This document shows positions 41,082-49,840 of a stretch of DNA of 50,373 nucleotides, piece after piece (the stretch's first letter is position 1; every line of letters begins with the position of its first letter). Below the pieces are notes generated by a model. That model made no database searches. It was not told where the DNA came from and saw only the letters and a list, made by a program, of their open reading frames with translations. A program made the translations under genes and the position numbers. The stretch comes from Candidatus Cloacimonetes bacterium HGW-Cloacimonetes-1 (GTDB taxonomy: Bacteria > Cloacimonadota > Cloacimonadia > Cloacimonadales > Cloacimonadaceae): contig PHBQ01000009.1 in assembly GCA_002841975.1 (NCBI GenBank), positions 1 through 50,373 of the forward strand. The letters are read 5' to 3'.

Positions 41082-43985
41082 ATGAATACACTAAAGAAAC
41101 ACTTGCTCATAGTTTTTATAATTTTGGGGATCAGCACTTTGCTGGCTGGTTCGAATGACGTCCTGCTCAAGCCTGAACATAAGGCCATAAGCCCCCTCAC
41201 GACTCGAATGACAGATGACGTCCTGCGCTGGACCTCGGCCCGTGCAGATTCTGCGCACGGCTTTGATGTCCAGAAATATGACCTGACTCTTTCCATCAAC
41301 GATCAGACTCACGTAATCACCGGTAACGTCATAGCTACGGTTATTGCCGAGACAAATTTGAGCTCCATCCAATACAATCTCAATTCCTTGACTGTCACCC
41401 AAGTCATGGTCGATAATCAACCCGTAACTTTCACGCATCAGAATGGATTAATAACCATCCCGCTCAATGTCACTACCGGACAAACCTTTACGACTCAAGT
41501 CTTTTACAATGGCATCCCCACACTGACTCCCAACTCCTATCAGATCGGAATGATCTTTTCTGCCAATACCGTATTCACAATCTCCGATCCCGATGCCACT
41601 CGTCAATGGATGCCCTGTTACGACTACCCCTGGGACAAGGCAATCATGGATCTCCATATCACGATGCGCTCGGATTGGAAAGTAGCTGCGAACGGTATCC
41701 GTACCGAGATCGTGAACAATGGGAATGGCACATCCACCACTCACTGGATCGGCTCAAACCCCATGACCACATACCTGGTGTGCATCACAGCCGGCCCCTA
41801 TGTCGAGATCAACCAGACAGCAGGCGCAGTTCCGATCCAAAACTTTGTGATGCAGAACCAATACAACAACGCTTTGATCGACTTTGCTCCCCTGCCCTCA
41901 ATCCTGAATTATTATTCCCAAATCTTTGGTGCCTATCCTTTTGAAAAATACGGGCAAGCCGCAGTTAGCATGTCCACTTATGGAGCCATGGAACACCAGA
42001 CTATGACGACTCTGGGGAATTACATCATCACCGGAAACCATGCCTATGAGCTGACCATTGCTCACGAACTGGCGCATCAATGGTTTGGCGATGCCGTTTC
42101 CTTTCTGACCTTCAAGGACGTATGGCTCTCCGAGAGCTTTGCTACTTACGCAGAACAACTATGGATGGACAAACGTGATGGCTGGGCAGCAGCCTGCAGC
42201 TATGTAAACAGTAGCTTTCACCAGTATTACCTGAACTATGAGAACAGCTATGGAGTACAGACCATCTACAACCCTGCATACAACAACTATTTTACTCCCC
42301 CCTCATACGAAAAGGGGGCATCAGTCTTGCATATGCTGCGTTACAAGATCGGGGATGCTGCTTTCTTTTCCCTGTTGCAAAACTGGTTTCAGACCTATCG
42401 GGATTCCAATGCGATCACTGCAGAGTTTCAGGCGATGGCAGAGCAGATTAGTGGCCAGAATCTCACTCAGTTTTTCCAGCAATGGATTTTTGCCCCGGGA
42501 ATACCCAGCGTGGAATACTCCCTCTTTACAAAGTCGAACCCGGCACAACTCAAAGTCTATGCCAAGACTACTTCACCAACAGCTACAGCTTTTTCTATAG
42601 AATTCCCCCTGCACGTACAGACTTCTGTCGGTGCAGATTCTCTTTATTGCAGTGCTTCTCCCACAGGAGTTGCGAGTACTTTTGACTTCCTCAGTCTGAG
42701 TTCAATCACATCTTCCAGTGTAGATCCCAATCATTGGATCTTATTGCGTGGTAAAACCGAGGTCAAACCCGTTGTGACCGAATGCCTCACCAGTTCCGGC
42801 GCTGTGCTTTTGTTCTGGGCAGCCTTTAACAACTGTGATAGCTACAATATATATCGTAGGATCGGTACCAATGGTCAGTGGCAACTGCTGAATACTACTC
42901 CCACTGTGGGACTCGATTTTCAGGATACTACCGTTAGCAACGGAACCAACTACCAATACGCCATCAAGGCAGTCGATGCCCAAGGTTTTGAATCCATGTT
43001 TTCAAATGTCATGACTGCCACTCCTGTAGCATTTTCATTTGCCCACAATCTTTTGGTAGTAGATGAAACCAAAGATGGAAACGGTGCCGCCATCAATCCC
43101 AATGATGTCATGGTAGATGATTTCTACAGCGGTGCTTTGGCTCCCATGAGCTTTGACACTTGGGACTATGCCACGCAAGGCGCATTACCACTGGAAGTTT
43201 TAGGACAATACAGAGTCGTCGTGTGGCACGATGATGATCTCACGCAACATTTTATCGCAGACAATCTCAGTGCCTTGGGAGGGTACATCCTGGGAGGTGG
43301 AAAGCTCGTGATCTCTGGATGGAAAACTCCTGCTTCGATTACCGGTGCCTGGCTCAATCGCTTTGCCGGAAATCCCACCCTAGTCTATGATAATGCCGCT
43401 GTGCTGATCTCCGCACAGTCTGATACCTATCCGACCTTAACGGTAGATCCCGCCAAACTCACCACCAGTTGGAACGGTCGATTACCAATGATCTATACTT
43501 TTAATGGAGCGGACACATCACTCTATACAGCGGACATGCTCGATGGCAGCTTGGGTGATGGCCTGCCCGCAGCCATCCGTAGCGACAACAATGGCAGCCT
43601 CGTAATGTTTGGCTTTCCTCTCTACTTTATGCAGGCGGACGGGGTTCGAGCCCTGCTGCAGCAGCTGTTGCCAGAGCTCAATTCCGCATTACCCATCGCC
43701 GATGAAGCAATTCCCAGCGTCGGGATCAAAGTTGGTATCTTCCCCAATCCTTTTTCCACAAGCCTTACAATCGATATACACAAAGAGCAGAGCACACCAC
43801 TCACCGCTGCTATCTATAACATCAAGGGACAATTGATCCGCACACTTCATGGCAACACCGAGTTACGCCAGCAATTGACTTGGGATGGACGCGATTATCA
43901 AGGATCTGCCGTTAGCTCCGGTATATACTTCGTCCAAATCAAAGATTCATACCATACTCACACCCAAAAGATAATCCATTGGTAA
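41082..43985 (+). CDS. Secreted M1 family aminopeptidase with FN3 and type IX secretion sorting domain
   Basis: 967 residues. Signal peptide LLIVFIILGISTLLAG. The M1 domain (about 55-530) has GAMEH (301-305; the classic motif is GAMEN) and the zinc site H328-E329-x2-H332-x18-E351 in TIAHELAHQWFGD and LSESFATY. Residues of about 570-650 form a fibronectin type III domain (YNIYRRIGTNGQWQLL, YAIKAVDAQGFES). A beta-rich region follows, and the last 80 residues (IFPNPFSTSLTI, YNIKGQLIRTL, WDGRDYQGSAVSSGIYFVQI) are a Por/FlgD-like C-terminal sorting domain. The protein should be exported by Sec and then released or anchored by a type IX system. GGAG precedes ATG 41082; the frame opens at 41037. Confidence 0.92.
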   Translation: MNTLKKHLLIVFIILGISTLLAGSNDVLLKPEHKAISPLTTRMTDDVLRWTSARADSAHGFDVQKYDLTLSINDQTHVITGNVIATVIAETNLSSIQYNLNSLTVTQVMVDNQPVTFTHQNGLITIPLNVTTGQTFTTQVFYNGIPTLTPNSYQIGMIFSANTVFTISDPDATRQWMPCYDYPWDKAIMDLHITMRSDWKVAANGIRTEIVNNGNGTSTTHWIGSNPMTTYLVCITAGPYVEINQTAGAVPIQNFVMQNQYNNALIDFAPLPSILNYYSQIFGAYPFEKYGQAAVSMSTYGAMEHQTMTTLGNYIITGNHAYELTIAHELAHQWFGDAVSFLTFKDVWLSESFATYAEQLWMDKRDGWAAACSYVNSSFHQYYLNYENSYGVQTIYNPAYNNYFTPPSYEKGASVLHMLRYKIGDAAFFSLLQNWFQTYRDSNAITAEFQAMAEQISGQNLTQFFQQWIFAPGIPSVEYSLFTKSNPAQLKVYAKTTSPTATAFSIEFPLHVQTSVGADSLYCSASPTGVASTFDFLSLSSITSSSVDPNHWILLRGKTEVKPVVTECLTSSGAVLLFWAAFNNCDSYNIYRRIGTNGQWQLLNTTPTVGLDFQDTTVSNGTNYQYAIKAVDAQGFESMFSNVMTATPVAFSFAHNLLVVDETKDGNGAAINPNDVMVDDFYSGALAPMSFDTWDYATQGALPLEVLGQYRVVVWHDDDLTQHFIADNLSALGGYILGGGKLVISGWKTPASITGAWLNRFAGNPTLVYDNAAVLISAQSDTYPTLTVDPAKLTTSWNGRLPMIYTFNGADTSLYTADMLDGSLGDGLPAAIRSDNNGSLVMFGFPLYFMQADGVRALLQQLLPELNSALPIADEAIPSVGIKVGIFPNPFSTSLTIDIHKEQSTPLTAAIYNIKGQLIRTLHGNTELRQQLTWDGRDYQGSAVSSGIYFVQIKDSYHTHTQKIIHW

Positions 43986-44062
43986 CCTGACGAATATTCG
44001 GCTACTTCCGGGCAAAACAAGCTATCGAAATCATGGCTAGTTCCCCGATTGCCAGAAATGTC

Positions 44063-44090
44063 TTGACAATCACGGCGCAAGCCATATCTT
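44063..44090 (+). promoter_or_regulatory. Promoter of the amino-acid-binding lipoprotein gene
   Basis: TTGACA (44063-44068) and TATCTT (44085-44090) are 16 bp apart, 37 bp before the ATG. The divergently read promoter at 46005-46032 has the same -10 box and spacing. Confidence 0.55.
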
Positions 44091-44126
44091 ATTGATATGC
44101 TGTTGAAAAGCAGCGGAGGAGGAATT

Positions 44127-44885
44127 ATGATTCCAAATTATAGATTCGTAGCTGCAGCCTTAATTTTTGTTTTGATCACCCCATTTTTACTTAGTTGCCA
44201 GCCCAAACCTATAGTCGTATTAAGAGTAGGAACCAATGCCGAGTATCCCCCCTTTGAATACAAAGAGAACAATCAGTTTGTAGGAGTTGACATCGATTTG
44301 ATCCGTCTACTGGCAAAGCGCCTGGATATGAAGATCGAAATCATGGATATGCAGTTCAATTCTTTAATCCCCGCTTTGACTTCCAACAAGATAGATCTTG
44401 CCATTTCTGCCATCTCTATTTCAGATGAACGTCAGCTGTTAGTCAATTTTTCCATTCCCTACTATATGGCAAATCAGGTGTTGATCGCTCCAAAATACTC
44501 AGCTGTAAAAGTGGAAAAACTCAACGACATGTCCAAATACAAGATCGGCACCCAGATGGGAACCACAGGTCAAACTTATCTCGAAGAGAACCTGATTGCC
44601 GGCAACATCCTGCGTCCAGAGCAGCTCAAAACATACGGCTCCAATCGCTTAGCCATTCAAGACATGATGGATGGCAATGTGGACATGGTCATCATTGATG
44701 ATAGTGCGGCGCAAGGTTATTCTACCCAGAAACCACTAAAGATCGTTTATGAAATCAGTACTCAAGAAAGCTATGGAATTGCCGTGTCCCAAAAATCACC
44801 CTATCTGAAGAAAATCAATACGGAGCTTGCCAAGATCATCAAGAGTGGTGAGATGGATAAGATTATTCAAGCCAACGGTATGTAA
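44127..44885 (+). CDS. Amino-acid-type ABC solute-binding lipoprotein (family 3)
   Basis: 252 residues. The signal ends in the lipobox LLSC. The mature domain has the family 3 pattern: LRVGTNAEYPPFEYKENNQF, GVDIDLIRLLAKRL, DLAISAISISDERQLLVNFSIPYY, and YKIGTQMGTTG. Such proteins bind polar amino acids or related compounds. No permease or ATPase gene is adjacent, so it is an orphan or serves a transporter elsewhere. GGAGGAGG precedes ATG 44127, which is preferred over 44097. Confidence 0.9.
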   Translation: MIPNYRFVAAALIFVLITPFLLSCQPKPIVVLRVGTNAEYPPFEYKENNQFVGVDIDLIRLLAKRLDMKIEIMDMQFNSLIPALTSNKIDLAISAISISDERQLLVNFSIPYYMANQVLIAPKYSAVKVEKLNDMSKYKIGTQMGTTGQTYLEENLIAGNILRPEQLKTYGSNRLAIQDMMDGNVDMVIIDDSAAQGYSTQKPLKIVYEISTQESYGIAVSQKSPYLKKINTELAKIIKSGEMDKIIQANGM

Positions 44886-45026
44886 ATCTAGAGCTTGCTC
44901 GACCCAAATCCCTCAGATGACCTGCCATATATTCGACATGGCATGATAAATTCTACGAACATCAATAATCCGACCTTCGGACAATGAGAACCGGAGTCCC
45001 GAGTGACCTGAAATATATAGATGTTT

Positions 45027-45971
45027 TTAGGGTGTGATAACCTTAACCGGTATCACCAATTTGCTATCTACAGTCTCTCCCTTCAACAATTTTACGGCAT
45101 ATTCTACGCCTATGTAACCTTGCTCCTCGGCTTGTTGGTCGATCGTGACATCCATATACCCTTCTGCAAGAAATGGCTTTACTTCATCCAGATTGTCAAA
45201 CCCGGCTACTTTGACACCCTTGATATTCTTGTCTTTGAGATATTGCATCGCACCCAGAGCCATCATGTCGTTGGCACAAAACAAGAGTTTGACGTCCCGA
45301 TACTGGCGGAAGATCTTGCTACACACTTCATAAGCCTCGTCGATCTTCCAATTGGCAGTCTCACTTGCCACTATTCGGACATAGGGATTTTCCTTGAAAG
45401 CCCTCTGTGCACCAGCTTTACGATCCTCTGCATTACCGGCTGTAGGGATACCTTCGATGATAACGGCAGAAGTAGCGGATTTGACATCTTTACAGATATA
45501 CTGCACTGCTAAGTAAGCTCCCTCCTCATTATCAACACTGATAAAAGGAACATTCGTCAAGCCCAGTCGTTGGGATTCCGCCTCATCTAGGCGATTGTCT
45601 ATATTGACAATTTTGATGCCTGAATCTTGCGCTTTTTTGAGAACTGCGACCAATTCTGATGATCCGGCAGGAGCGATCACAATGGCATCCACCCGGTCCA
45701 TAGTTAATTGTTCAACAATACCGATTTGTTGCTCAATTGATGTTTCCCTAGCGCCTGCCTTGACTACAAGATGAATATCAAAGTCCTTTTCGGCACGTCG
45801 CGCTCCTTTTTCCATCGTTACAAAGAAAGGATTTGTGAGAGTCTTCATCACCAACGCTATGTTGTATTTCTTTGGAGTAGCGTCACCGGAGTTTGCTTTT
45901 TTAGTTGTCTTACAGGACGTAAGTGATAGGAATAAAATAGTTAAAAACAAAACAAACAAAGTTCTTCGCAT
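45027..45971 (-). CDS. Sugar-type ABC solute-binding lipoprotein (RbsB-like)
   Basis: 314 residues. The signal LFVLFLTILFLSLTSC ends in a lipobox. The periplasmic-binding-protein type I fold is clear: IALVMKTLTNPFFVTMEKGARRAE, VDAIVIAPAGSSELVAVLKKAQDSGIKI-type strands, DNRLD, FCANDMMALGAMQYL and VKVAGFDNLDEV. It resembles ribose/galactose-binding proteins. No sugar permease is nearby. GGAGG before 45971 supports that start. It converges on the amino-acid-binding lipoprotein gene across 141 bp, which hold no clear terminator. Confidence 0.9.
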   Translation of the reverse strand: MRRTLFVLFLTILFLSLTSCKTTKKANSGDATPKKYNIALVMKTLTNPFFVTMEKGARRAEKDFDIHLVVKAGARETSIEQQIGIVEQLTMDRVDAIVIAPAGSSELVAVLKKAQDSGIKIVNIDNRLDEAESQRLGLTNVPFISVDNEEGAYLAVQYICKDVKSATSAVIIEGIPTAGNAEDRKAGAQRAFKENPYVRIVASETANWKIDEAYEVCSKIFRQYRDVKLLFCANDMMALGAMQYLKDKNIKGVKVAGFDNLDEVKPFLAEGYMDVTIDQQAEEQGYIGVEYAVKLLKGETVDSKLVIPVKVITP

Positions 45972-46004
45972 AACTAATACCTCCACAGGTGCTTGCTTCC
46001 GGAT

Positions 46005-46032
46005 AAGATACTTAATGCCGTCGAGTAGTCAA
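46005..46032 (-). promoter_or_regulatory. Promoter of the RbsB-like gene
   Basis: On the minus strand TTGACT (46027-46032) and TATCTT (46005-46010) are 16 bp apart, 34 bp before the ATG. Confidence 0.5.
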
Positions 46033-46168
46033 GACATTTTTTTACCCCTCTTCCTTAATCCGGAAAATATTAATACCGAACAGTCACAGCCAAAGCAGTC
46101 ACTTCAAACAATTCTCTTGACCACTGCGACATCCTTGTGATCATGGATGATTGTGAAAAGGAGAAACG

Positions 46169-47866
46169 ATGAGTTGGATTTACGGAAGCTTGTTCAAAGC
46201 TAAGCAACATGCACCACTGCCCGGGTACAAACTTCCTCTGGAAGAGTACCACTCTGATTTTATAGATATCTTTGCCGGAGGCAAGAGCCAAACCTTGCAG
46301 AGGATAGATCACCCCACGAAACCGAAGACTGTGGTCTTCTTACTGGGAAACCCGATCTTACGAGTACGGGACGATTATCGCTATCCTGATTCTGATGACT
46401 GGACACAGATTTTAGCATCCGAACAGAGCATTTGGGCATTGGATGGTCATTGGCTAATCCTCATTGTTGGTCCCGAGGGTGTGCTGGCATATAACGATTC
46501 GTTGTCCAAACGAACCATGTATTTTCATGAATCCCCCGACCGGGTGTTTTTTACCAACAATCTGCCCATCCTCCGCGACGAAGTTCATCCCCCGATCGAT
46601 TATGAACGCTTTGGGGCTTACTGGCATTCGATGTTCCCCCCATCTTTCGATCGCTATGCTCCCACCCAATCTTCTTACTATCAAGACATCGAGATGCTGG
46701 GTACGGGTGGTAAAGCCCAAATTTCAAAAACCGGAACTCTAACACTCTCAAACTGCCCCTGGACCCCTGTTTCGGAACCATATAACCTCAATACCCTGAT
46801 GGAAAATATGACACTGCTCCCCTACAGAGCCGGGAAAAGAGTCACTATTGGTCTTTCTGGCGGTATGGATTGTCGCCCACTGCTGGCACTATACCTAAAG
46901 CATAAGGTGCCGGTCAACGTTGTAAACTTGGGCTCGGACACATCTCAGGATCATCTGGTCGCCAAGAAAATCGCCTCTCACTTCGATCTCCCCTTCCGTC
47001 ATATCAGTTATGATGACGCCGGAGCTTCCTGGGACCAAGCGGTGGATTACGTACAAAACCGAGGTGTGGTTTTTAACCCCGCCAATAGTATCTTTATGGG
47101 TTATTACCCGATCCTGGCAGAGAATACGGATGTCTATATCAGTGGATATTTTGGCGAATTGTACCGGTTTCGCTTTATGGTGGCACATCTGAAGAGTTCC
47201 CTGCGCCAAGGTGCTCTGGACTATCATGCCATTGCAGACTATCTGTATGGCACTCCCCCTTCATTTTTCTCCACGGATACTACCCGCCGGATGCACCAAG
47301 GTTTTTGGCACAGTCTCAAATACGAGGTATCCAAAATGCCTTCCAGCCTGGATATGCCCAATGCAATGTGGATGAATTTGTTTTTAGTGCGCCACAGCCC
47401 CCGCTCTGTAAACATGCTCAATCTGGCATGGATCGATCAACACCTCGTGGATCACATGCCCTACCTGCAAAGTTCTATCATCAATGGACATTGGCGTTAT
47501 GGCTTTTGGAATCAGCTCAATGAAGGCTTGCATCGCAGCATTATTCGCGAGGCTTGCCCTGCCCTGGAGAACTTCCCGCTTGCCTTGGCAGATGCCAGTG
47601 CGCCCTATTACTATCGCCAATACGCCGTCAAAGTCAAGATGTGGCAATATTACCGCAAGAGACCCATGCGCATTACCAGCCGTTCCGATGCCTTTTTGGA
47701 GAAATACAAAGACCGCATCCTGGAAATTACTCAAGATCCATCCATCCGCAACGACAATGCCATCTCTACGGCAAAATTGGACGCCATAGTAAGTGCATAT
47801 TATCAGGGTGACAAATCTCTCACTGGGGCGATGACCGGATTTTTGGCTTTTGCCTTAGGAAAATAG
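46169..47866 (+). CDS. Asparagine-synthetase-like protein with degenerate glutaminase domain
   Basis: 565 residues. Residues of about 50-190 keep the shape of a class II glutamine amidotransferase domain (LDGHWLILIVGPEG, YNDSLSKRTMYFH in place of DRLG-x-x-PLYY), but there is no cysteine at position 2 (MSWIYG), so it cannot release ammonia from glutamine. Residues from about 215 form a PP-loop ATP-pyrophosphatase domain: GLSGGMDCRPLLALY (S220-D224; the usual last serine is cysteine) and ISGYFGELYRF. This combination is shared by beta-lactam synthetase-like and other amide-forming ligases. The substrate is unknown. AAGGAG precedes the ATG. The glycerate kinase gene begins 5 bp after it. Confidence 0.8.
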   Translation: MSWIYGSLFKAKQHAPLPGYKLPLEEYHSDFIDIFAGGKSQTLQRIDHPTKPKTVVFLLGNPILRVRDDYRYPDSDDWTQILASEQSIWALDGHWLILIVGPEGVLAYNDSLSKRTMYFHESPDRVFFTNNLPILRDEVHPPIDYERFGAYWHSMFPPSFDRYAPTQSSYYQDIEMLGTGGKAQISKTGTLTLSNCPWTPVSEPYNLNTLMENMTLLPYRAGKRVTIGLSGGMDCRPLLALYLKHKVPVNVVNLGSDTSQDHLVAKKIASHFDLPFRHISYDDAGASWDQAVDYVQNRGVVFNPANSIFMGYYPILAENTDVYISGYFGELYRFRFMVAHLKSSLRQGALDYHAIADYLYGTPPSFFSTDTTRRMHQGFWHSLKYEVSKMPSSLDMPNAMWMNLFLVRHSPRSVNMLNLAWIDQHLVDHMPYLQSSIINGHWRYGFWNQLNEGLHRSIIREACPALENFPLALADASAPYYYRQYAVKVKMWQYYRKRPMRITSRSDAFLEKYKDRILEITQDPSIRNDNAISTAKLDAIVSAYYQGDKSLTGAMTGFLAFALGK

Positions 47867-47871
47867 GCGGC

Positions 47872-49110
47872 ATGCAGCTGCTATCCCTGCTCCGCTCTGC
47901 CATTACTGACTATGCCGATTTCCCGGTTTTAAGAGAGCTACTCACGCAGCGGGAGTTCAGCCCCGTGGTGCATATCCTGGCTATCGGTAAAGCTGCTTCC
48001 GGCATGGCAGCGACGGCTTTGCATACCCTGAGCGGGATCCGTGGACAAGCCTGCGCAGATTTCTGTGATGGATTTGTCCTCACCAAGTATGGCCATCTGC
48101 TGCATAGCACCGCACCCTTGATACCACTGGAAGCGGGGCATCCACTCCCGGACGACAATTCTTTGGCACATACCAATGCCATTCTCACCTGGCTCCACAG
48201 CCTTCCTGCCCGGGAAGACCTGATCGTATTGCTGAGTGGTGGTGGATCTGCCTTATTCGAGTCCCCCCTGCCGGGGATGAGCCTTGACGATGTGATAGCA
48301 CGTGGTACAGCTCTCCTGCATAGTGGGCAAGATATTGCCGCTATGAATACAGAACGCAAGGCAATGTCTGCTGTCAAAGGCGGTAAAGCATTGGAGCGGA
48401 CTCCCTGCCACAGAGTGTATGTCTATGCCCTCTCGGACGTCGCGGGTAACGATCCTGCCGTCATTGCCTCCGGCCCTTTTACTCCCCCCATAGAGGGAAT
48501 AACCCGTGAAAAGTGCACAATCTACCAAAACTCCGCCCACAAGGTGTTTTACCACATCATCGGTGACAACGCTTCCTTTCTGCAGTTTTTAGCTCCGAAA
48601 TTGAGCCCCTGTGGCTGTCCCGTGCAGATCCTGCCGGGGTATCGCACCGAGACCGCAGAGATCGGCGCAGCAGATCTGGCAAATCGTGCTTTGCACGCAG
48701 CACCGGGAATTTATCTGCTGGGTGGGGAAATGCCTGTTACAGTCCGAGGTTCCGGCGCTGGTGGCAGATGCACCCACTTTGCCTTGTGTTTTGCCAAAGC
48801 CATCAGTGGCAGAGCGGAGATCGAGCTGATCGCCATTGCCAGCGATGGTAACGACAACCTCACTGCCTCAGCGGGAGCTATGGTAAACGGAAACTCGTGG
48901 ACAGAACTTGCTGTCCAAGGCATAGACGGAGATCTGGCGATTGCTGCAAACGACTCGTTTACAGCCCTGAGCGCTATCCATGCCATCATCCCGGGGTTTC
49001 CCTCCGGGCTCAATATCAATGACGTGCTGCTGCTCTGCTGCTCGCCTTGCGCTTCCCGTGTTCCGACAAGAGCTTCACGAGGGGATCACGAGGGAATCAC
49101 CTCGGATTGA
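47872..49110 (+). CDS. Glycerate 2-kinase (GckA/TtuD, MOFRL family) with repeat-derived C-terminus
   Basis: 412 residues. The DUF4147 domain carries HILAIGKAASGMAA, VLLSGGGSALFE and MNTERKAMSAVKGGKAL; the MOFRL domain carries IASDGNDNLTASAGAMVNG and a final strand GLNINDVLLLCC. It phosphorylates D-glycerate to 2-phosphoglycerate. Family members end about where NINDVLLL ends; the last 19 or so residues here (SRVPTRASRGDHEGITSD at the tip) are encoded by a dispersed CACGAGGG repeat at 49071-49110, which also supplies the stop codon. The core is complete, so the enzyme is probably active. It is probably co-transcribed with the upstream asparagine-synthetase-like gene. Confidence 0.9.
   Translation: MQLLSLLRSAITDYADFPVLRELLTQREFSPVVHILAIGKAASGMAATALHTLSGIRGQACADFCDGFVLTKYGHLLHSTAPLIPLEAGHPLPDDNSLAHTNAILTWLHSLPAREDLIVLLSGGGSALFESPLPGMSLDDVIARGTALLHSGQDIAAMNTERKAMSAVKGGKALERTPCHRVYVYALSDVAGNDPAVIASGPFTPPIEGITREKCTIYQNSAHKVFYHIIGDNASFLQFLAPKLSPCGCPVQILPGYRTETAEIGAADLANRALHAAPGIYLLGGEMPVTVRGSGAGGRCTHFALCFAKAISGRAEIELIAIASDGNDNLTASAGAMVNGNSWTELAVQGIDGDLAIAANDSFTALSAIHAIIPGFPSGLNINDVLLLCCSPCASRVPTRASRGDHEGITSD
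49071..49110. repeat. Dispersed CACGAGGG repeat, copy D, inside the glycerate kinase 3' end
   Basis: TTCACGAGGGG, ATCACGAGGGA, ATCACCTCGGATTG: two tandem units and the conserved tail, identical in the tail to copy A at 3533-3546. The TGA stop of the kinase gene is part of the element. Confidence 0.7.
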
Positions 49111-49125
49111 AGCAAGGAGTTTGAC

Positions 49126-49360
49126 AAGTTCCGTAGGAACGCCAGTTTAAGTAGAATTTGTCCCCCAGACGATCCTGAGAGTCTCGTCGGGACGACAGTT
49201 TAGGTAGAATACGCAATCCCTTCGTCGCAAGAGTCCCATCGGGACGCCAGTTTAGGTAGAATCGTGTGCATCATACGAGCCAGTGAGTTCCGTATGAACG
49301 TCAGTTTAGGTAGATAACGCAATCCCCTCGTCGCAAGAGTCCCATCGGGACGCCAGTTTA
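49126..49360 (+). repeat. Left array of REP-like hairpin repeats (five copies)
   Basis: Copies at 49126-49155, 49179-49208, 49231-49260, 49285-49314 and 49337-49360 (the last truncated 3 bp before the transposase stop). Each copy is a hairpin (GTCCC-N3-GGGAC or the variant GTTCC-N3-GGAAC), then CGCCAGTTTAGGTAGA or close to it. Spacers are 22-24 bp; the second and fourth are nearly identical (ACGCAATCCC-Y-TCGTCGCAA). The change of both stem sides between variants supports a conserved hairpin. Confidence 0.85.
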
Positions 49361-49363
49361 GAG

Positions 49364-49828
49364 TTATTCCCCAGGCTCATGAAATACGTATTTCATCTCA
49401 TAACTGATCTCGTATCTTTTGAGCAATGCCTCGAATTCATCCAAAAATCCATGTTTTGTGTGGTGTTCTTTTTGCCGTGAGATATATCCCCGAACCTCGT
49501 TTAGACCGTACTTGGACACTGAAAACGCTCCGTATCCTTCCTGCCATTGGAATTTCCCCATAGCCCAACCTTTCTCGTTTATAAAGCGTGAGGTATTGGC
49601 CTTTACCTTCTGCGCAAACTCGGATACCGATATTGTGGGGTTCAGACCAATTAAAAGGTGGACATGATCCTCTGCCCCGCCAATACACTGAGTGAAACAC
49701 TTGAGATCCCGCACAATGGCAGCCATATATTCATAGAGTGGTTGTTGCCTTTCTTCCGCCAAAAAACGCCAGCGTTTCTGGGTTGCGAATACATAATGAA
49801 TGTGTATCTGAGTGTAGGTATTTGCCAT
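49364..49828 (-). CDS. IS200-like (HUH/Y1) transposase, REP-associated type
   Basis: 154 residues, complete. The HUH metal motif is H55-V-H57 in EDHVHLLIGL. The catalytic tyrosine is most likely Y115 in GYISRQ, since Y-x3-Q (Q119) is the arrangement in the active helix of IS608 TnpA. WQEGYGAFSVS (95-105) and QKEHH are further signatures of this family. Such enzymes cut single-stranded DNA at the foot of hairpins. There is no TnpB. The gene looks intact, and the repeats that flank it are the obvious substrates. No strong ribosome site is seen; AGGGAGGAC at 49830-49838 (minus strand) could serve. Confidence 0.93.
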   Translation of the reverse strand: MANTYTQIHIHYVFATQKRWRFLAEERQQPLYEYMAAIVRDLKCFTQCIGGAEDHVHLLIGLNPTISVSEFAQKVKANTSRFINEKGWAMGKFQWQEGYGAFSVSKYGLNEVRGYISRQKEHHTKHGFLDEFEALLKRYEISYEMKYVFHEPGE

Positions 49829-49840
49829 TAGTCCTCCCTT

